Below the pieces are notes generated by a model. The model had not been told where the DNA came from. It searched no databases and saw only the letters and a list, made by a program, of their open reading frames with translations. Below are positions 1-7,086 of a stretch of DNA of 64,000 nt, piece by piece (position 1 is the stretch's first letter; each line of letters starts with the position of its first letter). A program made the translations under genes and the position numbers. This stretch comes from Falsirhodobacter deserti (GTDB taxonomy: Bacteria; Pseudomonadota; Alphaproteobacteria; Rhodobacterales; Rhodobacteraceae): the NCBI RefSeq assembly GCF_004015795.1, contig NZ_ML137218.1:421548-485547 (forward strand), written 5' to 3'.

Positions 1-1
1 C

Positions 2-1267
2 GAACCCGCGAAGAAGCAGGGCGTGACGCCCGAACAGCATTTCACGCAGCCCCCGCCGCGTTACACCGAAGCCACGCTGGTCAAGCGGATGGAGGAGCTG
101 GGGATCGGGCGTCCGTCCACCTATGCCTCCGTGCTGACGACGATCCAGGACCGCGAATATGTCCGCAAGGACAAGAACCGCCTGTTCCCCGAGGACAAGG
201 GCCGGCTGGTGACGGCGTTCCTGACCAACTATTTCAAGCGCTATGTCGAATACGACTTCACCGCCGATCTGGAAGCCGAACTGGATGACGTGTCTGCCGG
301 CGACCGGAACTACAAGGAGGTTCTGGCGCGGTTCTGGCGGGACTTCTCAGCGGCCATCGCGGAAACCGCCGATCTGCGCATCGGCGAGGTGCTGACGACC
401 ATCGACGATTTCCTTGCGCCGCATCTTTATCCGGCCCGCGCCGACGGGTCCGATCCGCGCGTTTGCCCGGTTTGCCATGCGGGGCGCCTGCACCTTAAAA
501 CTTCGCGCGGGGGCGGGGCGTTCATCGGCTGCGGCAACTATCCCGAATGCCGTTACACGCGCCCCATCTCGGTCGCGGGGGATGAGGAAGCGACGGGCGA
601 ACGTGTGCTGGGCGAAGATCCGGACGGTTTGCCGGTCTGGCTGAAGACGGGCCGGTTCGGGCCCTATGTTCAGCGCGGCGATGCGACGGAGGAGGTGCCG
701 AAGCCCCCTCGCGCCAGCCTGCCGAAGGGCTGGTCGCCGGCCGGTATGGATCTGGAAAAGGCGCTGCGCCTGCTGGACCTGCCGCGCGCCATCGGCCCGC
801 ATCCCGATGACGGGGAGCTGATCGAGGCGGGGATCGGCCGCTTCGGCCCTTACGTGAAGCATGGCAGCAAGTATGCCAACCTTCCCGAAGTGGACGAGGT
901 TTTCGAGATCGGCATGAACCGCGCGGTTGAGGTTCTAGCCCAGAAGGTGACGCGCGGGCGCGCCGCACCGGCCGAACCGCTGCGCGTGCTGGGCGATCAC
1001 CCCGATGGCGGGCAGATCAGCGTGATGGCGGGTCGCTATGGCCCCTATGTGAAGTGGGAAAAGGTGAACGCCACCCTCCCGAAAGAGCTGGAGCCGGAAG
1101 CCATCAGCTTGGACGAGGCGATCACTCTGGTGAACGACAAGGCGTCCAAAGGCGGCAAGAAGAAAGCCGCCCCGAAGAAGGCGGCGGCCAAAAAGCCGGC
1201 TGCAAAGAAACCGGCCGCGAAAAAGCCTGCCGCCAAGAAGGCACCTGCAAAGAAAGCGGCTGAATAG
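2..1267 (+). CDS. topA: DNA topoisomerase I, C-terminal part (5' end outside window)
   Basis: Type IA topoisomerase that relaxes negative supercoils. Only the last 421 or so residues are visible, in frame from base 2, so the catalytic tyrosine lies upstream of the window. Seen here: the conserved RYTEATLVKRMEELGIGRPS stretch that follows the active-site domain, a C4 zinc finger (CPVC...CGNYPEC, bases ~460-560), then three repeats of the GRFGPYVK type typical of alphaproteobacterial TopA, and a lysine/alanine-rich tail. The gene ends 18 bases before the convergent choV stop. Identity is secure; only the 5' end is missing. Confidence 0.96.
   Translation, partial: EPAKKQGVTPEQHFTQPPPRYTEATLVKRMEELGIGRPSTYASVLTTIQDREYVRKDKNRLFPEDKGRLVTAFLTNYFKRYVEYDFTADLEAELDDVSAGDRNYKEVLARFWRDFSAAIAETADLRIGEVLTTIDDFLAPHLYPARADGSDPRVCPVCHAGRLHLKTSRGGGAFIGCGNYPECRYTRPISVAGDEEATGERVLGEDPDGLPVWLKTGRFGPYVQRGDATEEVPKPPRASLPKGWSPAGMDLEKALRLLDLPRAIGPHPDDGELIEAGIGRFGPYVKHGSKYANLPEVDEVFEIGMNRAVEVLAQKVTRGRAAPAEPLRVLGDHPDGGQISVMAGRYGPYVKWEKVNATLPKELEPEAISLDEAITLVNDKASKGGKKKAAPKKAAAKKPAAKKPAAKKPAAKKAPAKKAAE
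1186..1264 (+). repeat. Lys/Ala-rich tandem repeat encoding the TopA tail
   Basis: Short imperfect units coding for AKKPA-type pentapeptides, repeated about five times at the very end of topA. The tail resembles histone H1-like basic tails and is expected to add non-specific DNA binding. Such runs change length easily by slippage, so the copy number may vary between strains. Confidence 0.75.
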
Positions 1268-1285
1268 GGGGCGAAAGCCCCCGCA

Positions 1286-2305
1286 TCAGGCGCGCGGATC
1301 CAGCAGCTTTGCCATCACGGTATCCGCGCGGATTACCCCGACCGGCACACCCTGATCGGTCACCTGCAGATCCGGCGCGCCGCCCTTCAGCATCTCCATC
1401 ACCTTGGTCACGGGCATATCGGCTTCCACTGCGGGGGCGGCCGATGTGCCTGCGGTCATCACGTCGCGCGCCTTCAGAACCGACAGCGGGTTCATGTGCG
1501 CCACAAAATCGGCCACGTAATCCGAGGCGGGATTCGCGATGATTTCGCGTGCGGTGCCGCATTGCACGATCCGCCCGCCATCCATCAGCGCGATGCGGTT
1601 GCCGATCTTGAACGCTTCGTCCAGATCATGGCTGACGAAGATGATGGTGCGCTTCAGCTTTGCCTGCAGGTCCAGCAGTTCATCCTGAAGCCTGCTGCGG
1701 ATCAGCGGATCAAGGGCCGAGAAGGGTTCGTCCATCAGCAGGATCGGCGCTTCGGTCACAAGGGCGCGGGCAAGGCCGACACGCTGCTGCATCCCGCCCG
1801 AAAGCTCTGCCACCTTGCGGTCGGCCCATTGGGACAGGTTCACCAATTCAAGTTGTGCGTCCACCTTGGCGCGTCGTTCCGATGCGGAAATGCCTGCCAG
1901 TTCAAGGCCAAGGCCCACATTCTCGCGCACGGTGCGCCATGGCAGCAGGCCGAAGGCCTGGAACACCATGGCGATGCGCGACAGGCGCAGGCGGCGCATT
2001 TCGGCGGATGAGGCGTTGGTGACGGAGACCATCCGCTGCCCGTCATTCACCTTCACATCGCCGCGGATCACCGGGTTCAGCCCGTTCACGCCGCGCAGAA
2101 GGGTGGATTTGCCCGAACCGGAGAGGCCCATCAGCACGACGATCTCCCCCTCTTTCACCGTCAGCGAACAATCGTGAACGCCAAGGATCTGGCCGGTTTC
2201 CTGCTGCACCCGGTCGCGTGATTCGCCCTTGTCCATCAGCGGCAGCGCGCGGCCCGGCTTGTCGCCGAACACGATGGAAACGTTGTCAAAGATCACGGCG
2301 GTCAT
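1286..2305 (-). CDS. choV: Choline ABC transporter ATP-binding protein
   Basis: ATPase subunit of a choline importer, 339 residues. Walker A (GLSGSGKST, about residues 59-67), the signature LSGGMQQRVGLARAL and Walker B (LLMDEPFSALD) are all intact. After the nucleotide-binding domain comes a CBS-like segment (DVMTAG... to the C-terminus), as in the glycine betaine/choline ATPases of the ProV/OpuAA type. The ATG overlaps the choW stop by four bases (ATGA), implying translational coupling. Together with choW and choX it forms a full importer facing betI, which supports choline over other quaternary amines, although related substrates cannot be excluded. Confidence 0.93.
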   Translation of the reverse strand: MTAVIFDNVSIVFGDKPGRALPLMDKGESRDRVQQETGQILGVHDCSLTVKEGEIVVLMGLSGSGKSTLLRGVNGLNPVIRGDVKVNDGQRMVSVTNASSAEMRRLRLSRIAMVFQAFGLLPWRTVRENVGLGLELAGISASERRAKVDAQLELVNLSQWADRKVAELSGGMQQRVGLARALVTEAPILLMDEPFSALDPLIRSRLQDELLDLQAKLKRTIIFVSHDLDEAFKIGNRIALMDGGRIVQCGTAREIIANPASDYVADFVAHMNPLSVLKARDVMTAGTSAAPAVEADMPVTKVMEMLKGGAPDLQVTDQGVPVGVIRADTVMAKLLDPRA

Positions 2306-3138
2306 GTGCGGGTCACCCTCAGCATGCGGTCAAGAAGGATCGCCACGACGACGATGATGATGCCCGATTCGAAACCGAGCGCGGTGTTCACGGTATTCAG
2401 CGCCCGCACCACCGGCACGCCCAGCCCGTCCGCCCCGACAAGGGCCGCGATCACCACCATGGACAGCGACAGCATGATGGCCTGCGTCAGGCCCGCCATG
2501 ATCTGTGGCAGCGCCCATGGCAGTTCGACCTTCCACAGGCGTTGATGGGACGTGGCGCCGAAGCTTTCCGCCGCCTCTGTCAATGCAGGCGGGGCAGAGC
2601 GGATGCCAAGTGCCGTCAGCCGGATCGGCGCAGGCAGCACGAAGATCACCGTCGCGATCAGGCCGGGCACCATGCCAAGGCCGAAGAACACGATGGCCGG
2701 AATAAGATAAACGAAGGTGGGCAGTGTCTGCATCAGGTCCAGCAGGGGCGTGATCGCCTGCTGAAGGCGCGGGCGGTGGGCGGCCGCGATGCCGATGGGC
2801 ACGCCAATGATCATCGTCGTGGCGCAGGCAATGACGATCAGCGCCATGCTTTGCATCGTCGGGTCCCAGTAGCCCTGGTTCAGGATGAACAGGAAACAAG
2901 CCGCCACCAGAAGGCACGTCCTCCAGTTTCGCTGCAAAACCCAAGTCAGGGCAAGAAACGCTGCGATCACGATCAGCGGGTGCGCCCCCTGCAGGACGTA
3001 AAGGACGGCGTCGATCAGCGCCTCCATCACTTGGGCGATACGGTCGAAGACCGGACCGCCATGCGCGTTCAGCCAGTCGAAACCGGTTTTCGCCCATTGT
3101 CCTACGGGGATCTTGTTATCGGTAAGCCAGTCGATCAT
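2302..3138 (-). CDS. choW: Choline ABC transporter permease
   Basis: Inner-membrane permease of the choline importer, 278 residues, with several strongly hydrophobic segments (for example around residues 55-75 and 95-125) and the BPD_transp_1 pattern including EAAESFGATSHQRLWKVELP, the EAA loop that docks the ATPase. It lies between choX upstream and choV downstream and overlaps choV by four bases. Choline delivered by this system normally feeds glycine betaine synthesis, but no betA or betB is present in this window. Confidence 0.92.
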   Translation of the reverse strand: MIDWLTDNKIPVGQWAKTGFDWLNAHGGPVFDRIAQVMEALIDAVLYVLQGAHPLIVIAAFLALTWVLQRNWRTCLLVAACFLFILNQGYWDPTMQSMALIVIACATTMIIGVPIGIAAAHRPRLQQAITPLLDLMQTLPTFVYLIPAIVFFGLGMVPGLIATVIFVLPAPIRLTALGIRSAPPALTEAAESFGATSHQRLWKVELPWALPQIMAGLTQAIMLSLSMVVIAALVGADGLGVPVVRALNTVNTALGFESGIIIVVVAILLDRMLRVTRT

Positions 3139-3163
3139 CAGGGTCCCTTGGCTGGTTGAAAGG

Positions 3164-3183
3164 GGCCGGCGCGAAGGCCGGCC
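3164..3183 (-). other. Intercistronic stem-loop between choX and choW
   Basis: GGCCGGC (3164-3170) pairs with GCCGGCC (3177-3183) around a 6-base loop in the 52-base gap between choX and choW. No long U-run follows on the minus strand, so it looks like an mRNA-stabilising or partial attenuation hairpin rather than a full terminator. In many importers such hairpins let the binding protein be made in excess of the permease; that role here is inferred. Confidence 0.6.
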
Positions 3184-3190
3184 ATGATGG

Positions 3191-4114
3191 TCAAAGGTCC
3201 AGCGCTTCTTCCACGACGGTCAGGCCCTCGGCACCGTCCACGGCGGTCACGCCTTCCAGCCACGGTTCGATCACCGCGGGATTGCGGCCGATCCAGTCCA
3301 GAACTGCATCTTCGGGCGTCATGCCGTCCTCAAGGATGAGGCCCATCATCTCGTTCTCCATCTGCAGGGTGAAACGTTGCTGCGACAGGAAGCGGGCGAC
3401 ATTGGGGCAATCTTCGGCAAACCCTGCGCGGCTGATGGTGTTCACGATGCCTTCGCCGCCGAAGAATTCCTGCGCGCCTTCAAGATAGGTCAGATCGAAG
3501 CTGGCATTCATGGGATGCGGTTCCCAGCCAAGAAAGACCACAGGCTCTTCGCGCGGATAGAAGCGGCCCACTTGCGCCAGCATTCCCTGCTCGGAAGATT
3601 GCACGATTTCCCAGCCTTCAAGAATGCCACCCGGTTCCGTCAGGCTGATAAGGTATTCGTTGCCCTCGTTGCCCGGCTCGATCCCATAGATGCGGTGATC
3701 CAGCGGTTCGGCGAACTCGGGCAAATCCTCATAGGTCTTCAGGCCCTGTTCGGCCAGATAGGTGGGAACGGCGAGGTTGTACTTGGTGCCTTCAAGGTTG
3801 GTGGTAATCGTCTCGATCCGGCCGGTTTCCAGATAGGGGCGGATCGCCGATTCCTGCGACGGCATCCAGTTCCCAAGAAACACGTCCAGATCGCCCTGTT
3901 CCAGCGAAGCGAAGGTCACCGGCACGCCCAGAACATTCACCTCAACGTCATAGCCGAGTGCTTCAAGGATCTGGCGCGTTACTTCCGTGGTGGCGGTGAT
4001 GTCGGTCCAGCCCACGTCGGACATGGAAACGGAGGTGCATTGCGTTTGCGCCATCGCCGGCAGGGCCACCGAAAGGGCAGCGCCTGCCAGAAGGATTGTC
4101 AGAACAGGTTTCAT
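3191..4114 (-). CDS. choX: Choline ABC transporter periplasmic binding protein
   Basis: Periplasmic choline-binding protein, 307 residues. It begins with a signal peptide (MKPVLTILLAGAALSVALPAMA, cleavage after AMA-Q) and belongs to the OpuAC/ProX-like fold. Aromatic residues that would build the quaternary-ammonium cage are present, for example in SDVGWTD and FLGNWMPSQ. It is the first gene of choXWV and is divergent from betI, with a perfect 20-base inverted repeat in the shared control region. Choline is the likeliest ligand because of the betI partner; acetylcholine or betaine are alternatives. Confidence 0.93.
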   Translation of the reverse strand: MKPVLTILLAGAALSVALPAMAQTQCTSVSMSDVGWTDITATTEVTRQILEALGYDVEVNVLGVPVTFASLEQGDLDVFLGNWMPSQESAIRPYLETGRIETITTNLEGTKYNLAVPTYLAEQGLKTYEDLPEFAEPLDHRIYGIEPGNEGNEYLISLTEPGGILEGWEIVQSSEQGMLAQVGRFYPREEPVVFLGWEPHPMNASFDLTYLEGAQEFFGGEGIVNTISRAGFAEDCPNVARFLSQQRFTLQMENEMMGLILEDGMTPEDAVLDWIGRNPAVIEPWLEGVTAVDGAEGLTVVEEALDL

Positions 4115-4138
4115 TTGGTTTCTCCCCGGAAGTTTTTG

Positions 4139-4158
4139 TTGATTGACGAGTCAATCAA
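4139..4158. promoter_or_regulatory. BetI operator in the choX/betI divergent region
   Basis: Perfect inverted repeat TTGATTGAC-GA-GTCAATCAA, 9-base arms and a 2-base centre, in the 85-base gap between the divergent starts of choX and betI. It resembles known BetI operators, which are inverted repeats with TTGA/TCAA ends. BetI of the TetR family is released from such sites by choline, so the site would control both betI and choXWV. The spacing does not suit FNR (TTGAT-N4-ATCAA). Confidence 0.85.
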
Positions 4159-4199
4159 GCTTGCGATAAAGATGATCGGGCAAGTGAAAGGTCTTTCCC

Positions 4200-4847
4200 A
4201 TGCCCCGTGTCGGGATGGAGCCTCTGCGTCGCGCCGCGCTGATACAGGCCACGCTTGAGGAAATCGGCGCGCGCGGCACGCTGGATGTGACAGTGGGGCA
4301 GATCGCGAAACGCGCAGGCGTGTCGGCTGCGCTGGCGCATCACTACTTCGGCGGAAAGGAGCAGTTGTTCCTTGCAGCCATGCGCTCGGTCCTCGATGCC
4401 TACGGGGCGGAGGTGCGGCAAGCTCTTCGGGCGGCACAAGGGCCTGATCAGCGGCTTTCGGCAATCCTCGAAGCCTCCTTTTCAACGTCCAACTTCCGGC
4501 CCGAGATCGTGTCGGTCTGGCTTAACTTCTACGTCATGGCACAGACAGTGCCCGAGGCGAAGCGGCTTCTGACAATATACCAAAAACGCCTGAACGCCAA
4601 TCTGGTGGCATGCCTGCGGCCGCTTGCGGGTGCGCGGGCCCCGGAAATCGCGGCCGGGGCGGGCGCATTGATCGACGGTGTTTACCTGCGTCATGCGTTG
4701 AGCGATGTCATTCCAGACCCCTCTGCAAGCGTCAACATGGTGTTCGGAATGATCCGCGCCGAGATCAAGGATGGGGCAGGGGAGGGGCTTCGGCAACCGC
4801 ATGCCGCACGTAACATTTCGGTGTGCAATTCTCATGGCATGGGATAG
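4200..4847 (+). CDS. betI: TetR-family transcriptional repressor BetI
   Basis: Choline-responsive repressor, 215 residues. The N-terminus (MPRVGMEPLRRAALIQATLEEIG...) matches the BetI signature and is followed by a TetR helix-turn-helix (TVGQIAKRAGVSAALAHHYFGGKEQ, about residues 30-57). The protein is some 15-20 residues longer than usual BetI, with an unconserved tail. It is transcribed away from choX across a palindromic operator. In many relatives betI leads a betIBA operon; here a small lipoprotein gene follows instead, so BetI appears to serve choline uptake at this locus. Confidence 0.9.
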   Translation: MPRVGMEPLRRAALIQATLEEIGARGTLDVTVGQIAKRAGVSAALAHHYFGGKEQLFLAAMRSVLDAYGAEVRQALRAAQGPDQRLSAILEASFSTSNFRPEIVSVWLNFYVMAQTVPEAKRLLTIYQKRLNANLVACLRPLAGARAPEIAAGAGALIDGVYLRHALSDVIPDPSASVNMVFGMIRAEIKDGAGEGLRQPHAARNISVCNSHGMG

Positions 4848-4925
4848 CTTCTGCACGGGCCGGCACTAGTTGACAGTGCCACGGGAAGGAATTGGTCCTG
4901 TCCCGATCCATACCAGGAGTGAACC

Positions 4926-5063
4926 ATGTCGATGACCGCCCGTATCACCGTCGCGCTCTGTGTCGCCGCTTTTGCCGCCGCTTGCGCCCCCAAGCGCGAA
5001 GAGGTCGTCGTGACCCAGCCCGCCCCCGTCACGACCGAGCCGACCTATACCAGCAAAATGTGA
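4926..5063 (+). CDS. Small lipoprotein, 45 residues
   Basis: A very short secreted lipoprotein. The ATG follows a good ribosome site (CAGGAG, 6 bases upstream). The protein has a lipoprotein signal peptide ending in the lipobox FAAAC, with the acylated cysteine at residue 21, and a mature tail of about 25 residues rich in Val, Pro and Thr. A terminator hairpin follows directly. It resembles the many tiny entericidin-like or unnamed lipoproteins of Rhodobacterales; no function can be assigned. Confidence 0.75.
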   Translation: MSMTARITVALCVAAFAAACAPKREEVVVTQPAPVTTEPTYTSKM

Positions 5064-5071
5064 TCCCGCGC

Positions 5072-5100
5072 GGCGGGACCCTGGTCCCGCCCGCTTTTCT
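5072..5100 (+). terminator. Rho-independent terminator after the small lipoprotein
   Basis: GGCGGGACC (5072-5080) pairs with GGTCCCGCC (5083-5091) with a 2-base centre, followed by CGCTTTTCTT. It sits 8 bases after the lipoprotein stop and 12 bases before the next start. Confidence 0.75.
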
Positions 5101-5111
5101 TCTGGACGAAC

Positions 5112-5498
5112 ATGCAAAAACATCGCGGGTTCCCGAGCCGGCTGACGGGGACCGATTACCAGTTCACCATTCGCCGCGCCTCGAAAGAGGGGCCGACCAA
5201 GATCATCCGCCGCGAGCGGTTCCGTGACCGCAAACACATGGACCGTGCCGCCGACGAGGCGTTCATGGCCGCGCTTTGGGCAAATTTCGGCGAAGACCCG
5301 TTCGAGCGGGGAAACCTTGATGCCGGCCGCCTGTCATGGCTTTTCGGCCGCGAGGTGGTTCCGGCCGAGGATCCGTTCGACCCGCAAAGCTATGACGCGC
5401 TTTTGCGAATCGACAGGGCGAAGGCCGAAGCCGCGTTTCCGGCCGTTTTCGCGCCCGATGCGCCGCCCGTGCCCATGGAGGACGACTGGGACGACTGA
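5112..5498 (+). CDS. Conserved hypothetical protein, 128 residues
   Basis: I do not recognise a family. The product is soluble, charged, without signal or membrane segment, with a basic N-terminal third (RRASKEGPTKIIRRERFRDRK) and an acidic end (MEDDWDD). Codon use and GC content match the neighbours. It starts just after a terminator with only a weak ribosome site, so the start or the promoter is unclear. An antisense reading exists but has no better features. Confidence 0.6.
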   Translation: MQKHRGFPSRLTGTDYQFTIRRASKEGPTKIIRRERFRDRKHMDRAADEAFMAALWANFGEDPFERGNLDAGRLSWLFGREVVPAEDPFDPQSYDALLRIDRAKAEAAFPAVFAPDAPPVPMEDDWDD

Positions 5499-5607
5499 TT
5501 TCGTGGCGCGCTTCCGCCGAAGTGTGCCCGTACACGATATTGCGTCTTTCCCCCGCTGCACGATCGGGTAATCTTGCCGTAGAACAAGATCCCGAGGAGG
5601 CCGAGCA

Positions 5608-5865
5608 ATGGTCAAGAACAAGATGATGATGCTGGCAGCTGTGCTGGCTACGGCAGCGGTTGCAGGTTGCACTGATCCCTATGGCAACAGCCAGTACGGC
5701 TATGGCACGTCGCCCATGAACAGCGCGACCGTTCGCACGCTGGGCGGTGCAGCAGCAGGCGCAGTCATCGCGGATGCGACCGGCGGCGGCAAGACCAAGG
5801 GTGCGCTGATCGGCGCGCTGGCAGGCGGCGGCTCCTGCGCCATTCCGGGTCAGAACTGCAACTGA
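5608..5865 (+). CDS. Glycine-zipper lipoprotein, 85 residues
   Basis: Small secreted protein. The start has a good ribosome site (GAGGAGG region, bases ~5594-5600). The signal peptide ends in a lipobox (AVAGC, cysteine at residue 21). The second half is a glycine zipper (LGGAAAGAVIADATGGGKTKGALIGALAGGG), a motif of OmpA/Rick17-type outer-membrane-associated lipoproteins that pack glycine faces in membranes. Two further cysteines near the C-terminus (GSCAIPGQNC) could form a disulfide. The exact role is unknown. Confidence 0.82.
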   Translation: MVKNKMMMLAAVLATAAVAGCTDPYGNSQYGYGTSPMNSATVRTLGGAAAGAVIADATGGGKTKGALIGALAGGGSCAIPGQNCN

Positions 5866-5871
5866 TCTTCG

Positions 5872-5897
5872 AAAGGCCGCCTTCGGGCGGCCTTTTT
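5872..5897 (+). terminator. Rho-independent terminator after the glycine-zipper lipoprotein
   Basis: AAAGGCCGCC, TTCG loop, GGCGGCCTTT, then TT. The very stable UUCG tetraloop form recurs after several genes in this window. Its 3' end touches the stop codon of the convergent J-domain gene, so it may serve both strands. Confidence 0.88.
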
Positions 5898-6580
5898 CAT
5901 GCAGCCTCTCGGGCGCTGATTTCGGCCCATGCGCGGTTGATGTGAACCAGACGCTCTTCGGCCAGACGGACGGCTTCGGCGGGCACGCCGCGTGCCATCA
6001 GACGGTCCGGGTGGCTGTCGCGAACCGCCTGCTTCCACGCGGCCCTCACCTTGTCCAGCGGCGCATCGCATTCCACGCCCAGCACGTCATACGGATCGCA
6101 GAAGCAGCCCGGCACGAAGCGGTTGCGCAGCACGCGAAAACAGCGTTCCCCCACGCCGAAGATGGTCGCCACTTCCTGCAGGAAGGCATCCTCCGCCTCG
6201 GAATAGGTGTTGTCGGCGGTGGCGATCTGGAACAGCCCCTCCAGAACGTCGGTCAGAACGTCGCAGTCACCGGCAAACATCTGCGCGATCTTGCGGGCAT
6301 AGCTGTCGAAGCCGGCAACGTCCTGACGTGCAAGGTTGAACACGCGGGCGGCATTCTCTTCCTCCCCCTCGGGGATGGTGAAGACGCGGCGGAAGGCGGC
6401 AACCTCCCCACGGGAGACATGCCCGTCGGCCTTGGCCATCTTGGCTCCAAGGCCGATCACGGCAATGGTGAAGGCGACGGACCGCTCGGGCGGTGTGCGC
6501 AAACGACCGAACACCTCGGACAAGGGTTCGCCAGTGGCCAGCGCGGCCAGCGCGGCAGAGATACGGGACCAGATAGACAT
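5897..6580 (-). CDS. DjlA-like protein with TerB and J domains
   Basis: 227-residue protein with an N-terminal TerB-like helical domain (about residues 35-150, KMAKADGHVSRGEVAAF and DNTYSEAEDAFLQEVA metal-binding-like pattern) and a C-terminal J domain (about residues 162-222) holding the essential HPD motif (SHPDRL). J domains stimulate DnaK ATPase activity, so this is a DnaK co-chaperone of the DjlA type. Unlike E. coli DjlA it has no N-terminal membrane anchor. It is monocistronic and convergent with the lipoprotein gene. Confidence 0.88.
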   Translation of the reverse strand: MSIWSRISAALAALATGEPLSEVFGRLRTPPERSVAFTIAVIGLGAKMAKADGHVSRGEVAAFRRVFTIPEGEEENAARVFNLARQDVAGFDSYARKIAQMFAGDCDVLTDVLEGLFQIATADNTYSEAEDAFLQEVATIFGVGERCFRVLRNRFVPGCFCDPYDVLGVECDAPLDKVRAAWKQAVRDSHPDRLMARGVPAEAVRLAEERLVHINRAWAEISAREAA

Positions 6581-6611
6581 TTTCCTACTATACCCCAGCC
6601 ATGCGCCGCTG

Positions 6612-7085
6612 TCAGAGGATTTTCTGCATCAGCACCAGATCCAGCCACCTGCCCCATTTGAAGCCCGATTGCGGCACAACGGCCACCCGATCATAGCCGA
6701 GGGCGGCGTGGAAGGCCAAGCCGGCCGCATTTTCGGCACTGATGCCGGCGATCATGGAATGGGCGCCGCCTGCACGGGCATGATCCTCGATCCCTGCCAT
6801 CAGGGCGCGCCCGATACCGCGTCCCTTGCCTTCGGGCAGCAGGGCGATCGTGTTCTCCATCGTGAAGCGATATCCGCTGTTGGCGCGAAACTGCCCATAG
6901 GTGGCAAATCCAAGAAGGCGGTCCTCCTCCTCGGCCACCAGAAACACGGGCTGTGCGCTGATCGCGGCTTCAACCTCTGCCAACGTCTTCTCGATCTCCG
7001 AGAAGTTGGCGGTCGAGGCGGTGATCATCGTGTTCCAGATTGCCCGGACCTGCGGCGCGTCGGTAGGCAAAGCTTGTCGGATCAT
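6612..7085 (-). CDS. GNAT family N-acetyltransferase
   Basis: 157-residue acetyltransferase. The start at 7085 is chosen because it lies one base after the ppx stop and gives the canonical MIRQALPTDAPQVRAIWN opening. The acetyl-CoA binding loop (LLPEGKGRGIGRALMAGIEDHA) and the late NxxGLAFHAALGY motif are clear. The pattern resembles the phosphinothricin/methionine sulfone acetyltransferase group (PAT/YncA), which often detoxify amino-acid analogues, but the substrate is not certain. It is the last gene of the ppk-ppx cluster. Confidence 0.88.
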   Translation of the reverse strand: MIRQALPTDAPQVRAIWNTMITASTANFSEIEKTLAEVEAAISAQPVFLVAEEEDRLLGFATYGQFRANSGYRFTMENTIALLPEGKGRGIGRALMAGIEDHARAGGAHSMIAGISAENAAGLAFHAALGYDRVAVVPQSGFKWGRWLDLVLMQKIL

Positions 7086-7086
7086 G

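Noticed and set aside
4139-4158. FNR-type site between choX and betI
   Set aside because: TTGAT and ATCAA are 10 bases apart rather than 4; BetI-type operator fits better.
4870-4898. TTGACA upstream of the small lipoprotein
   Set aside because: A perfect -35, but no acceptable -10 at 16-18 bases.
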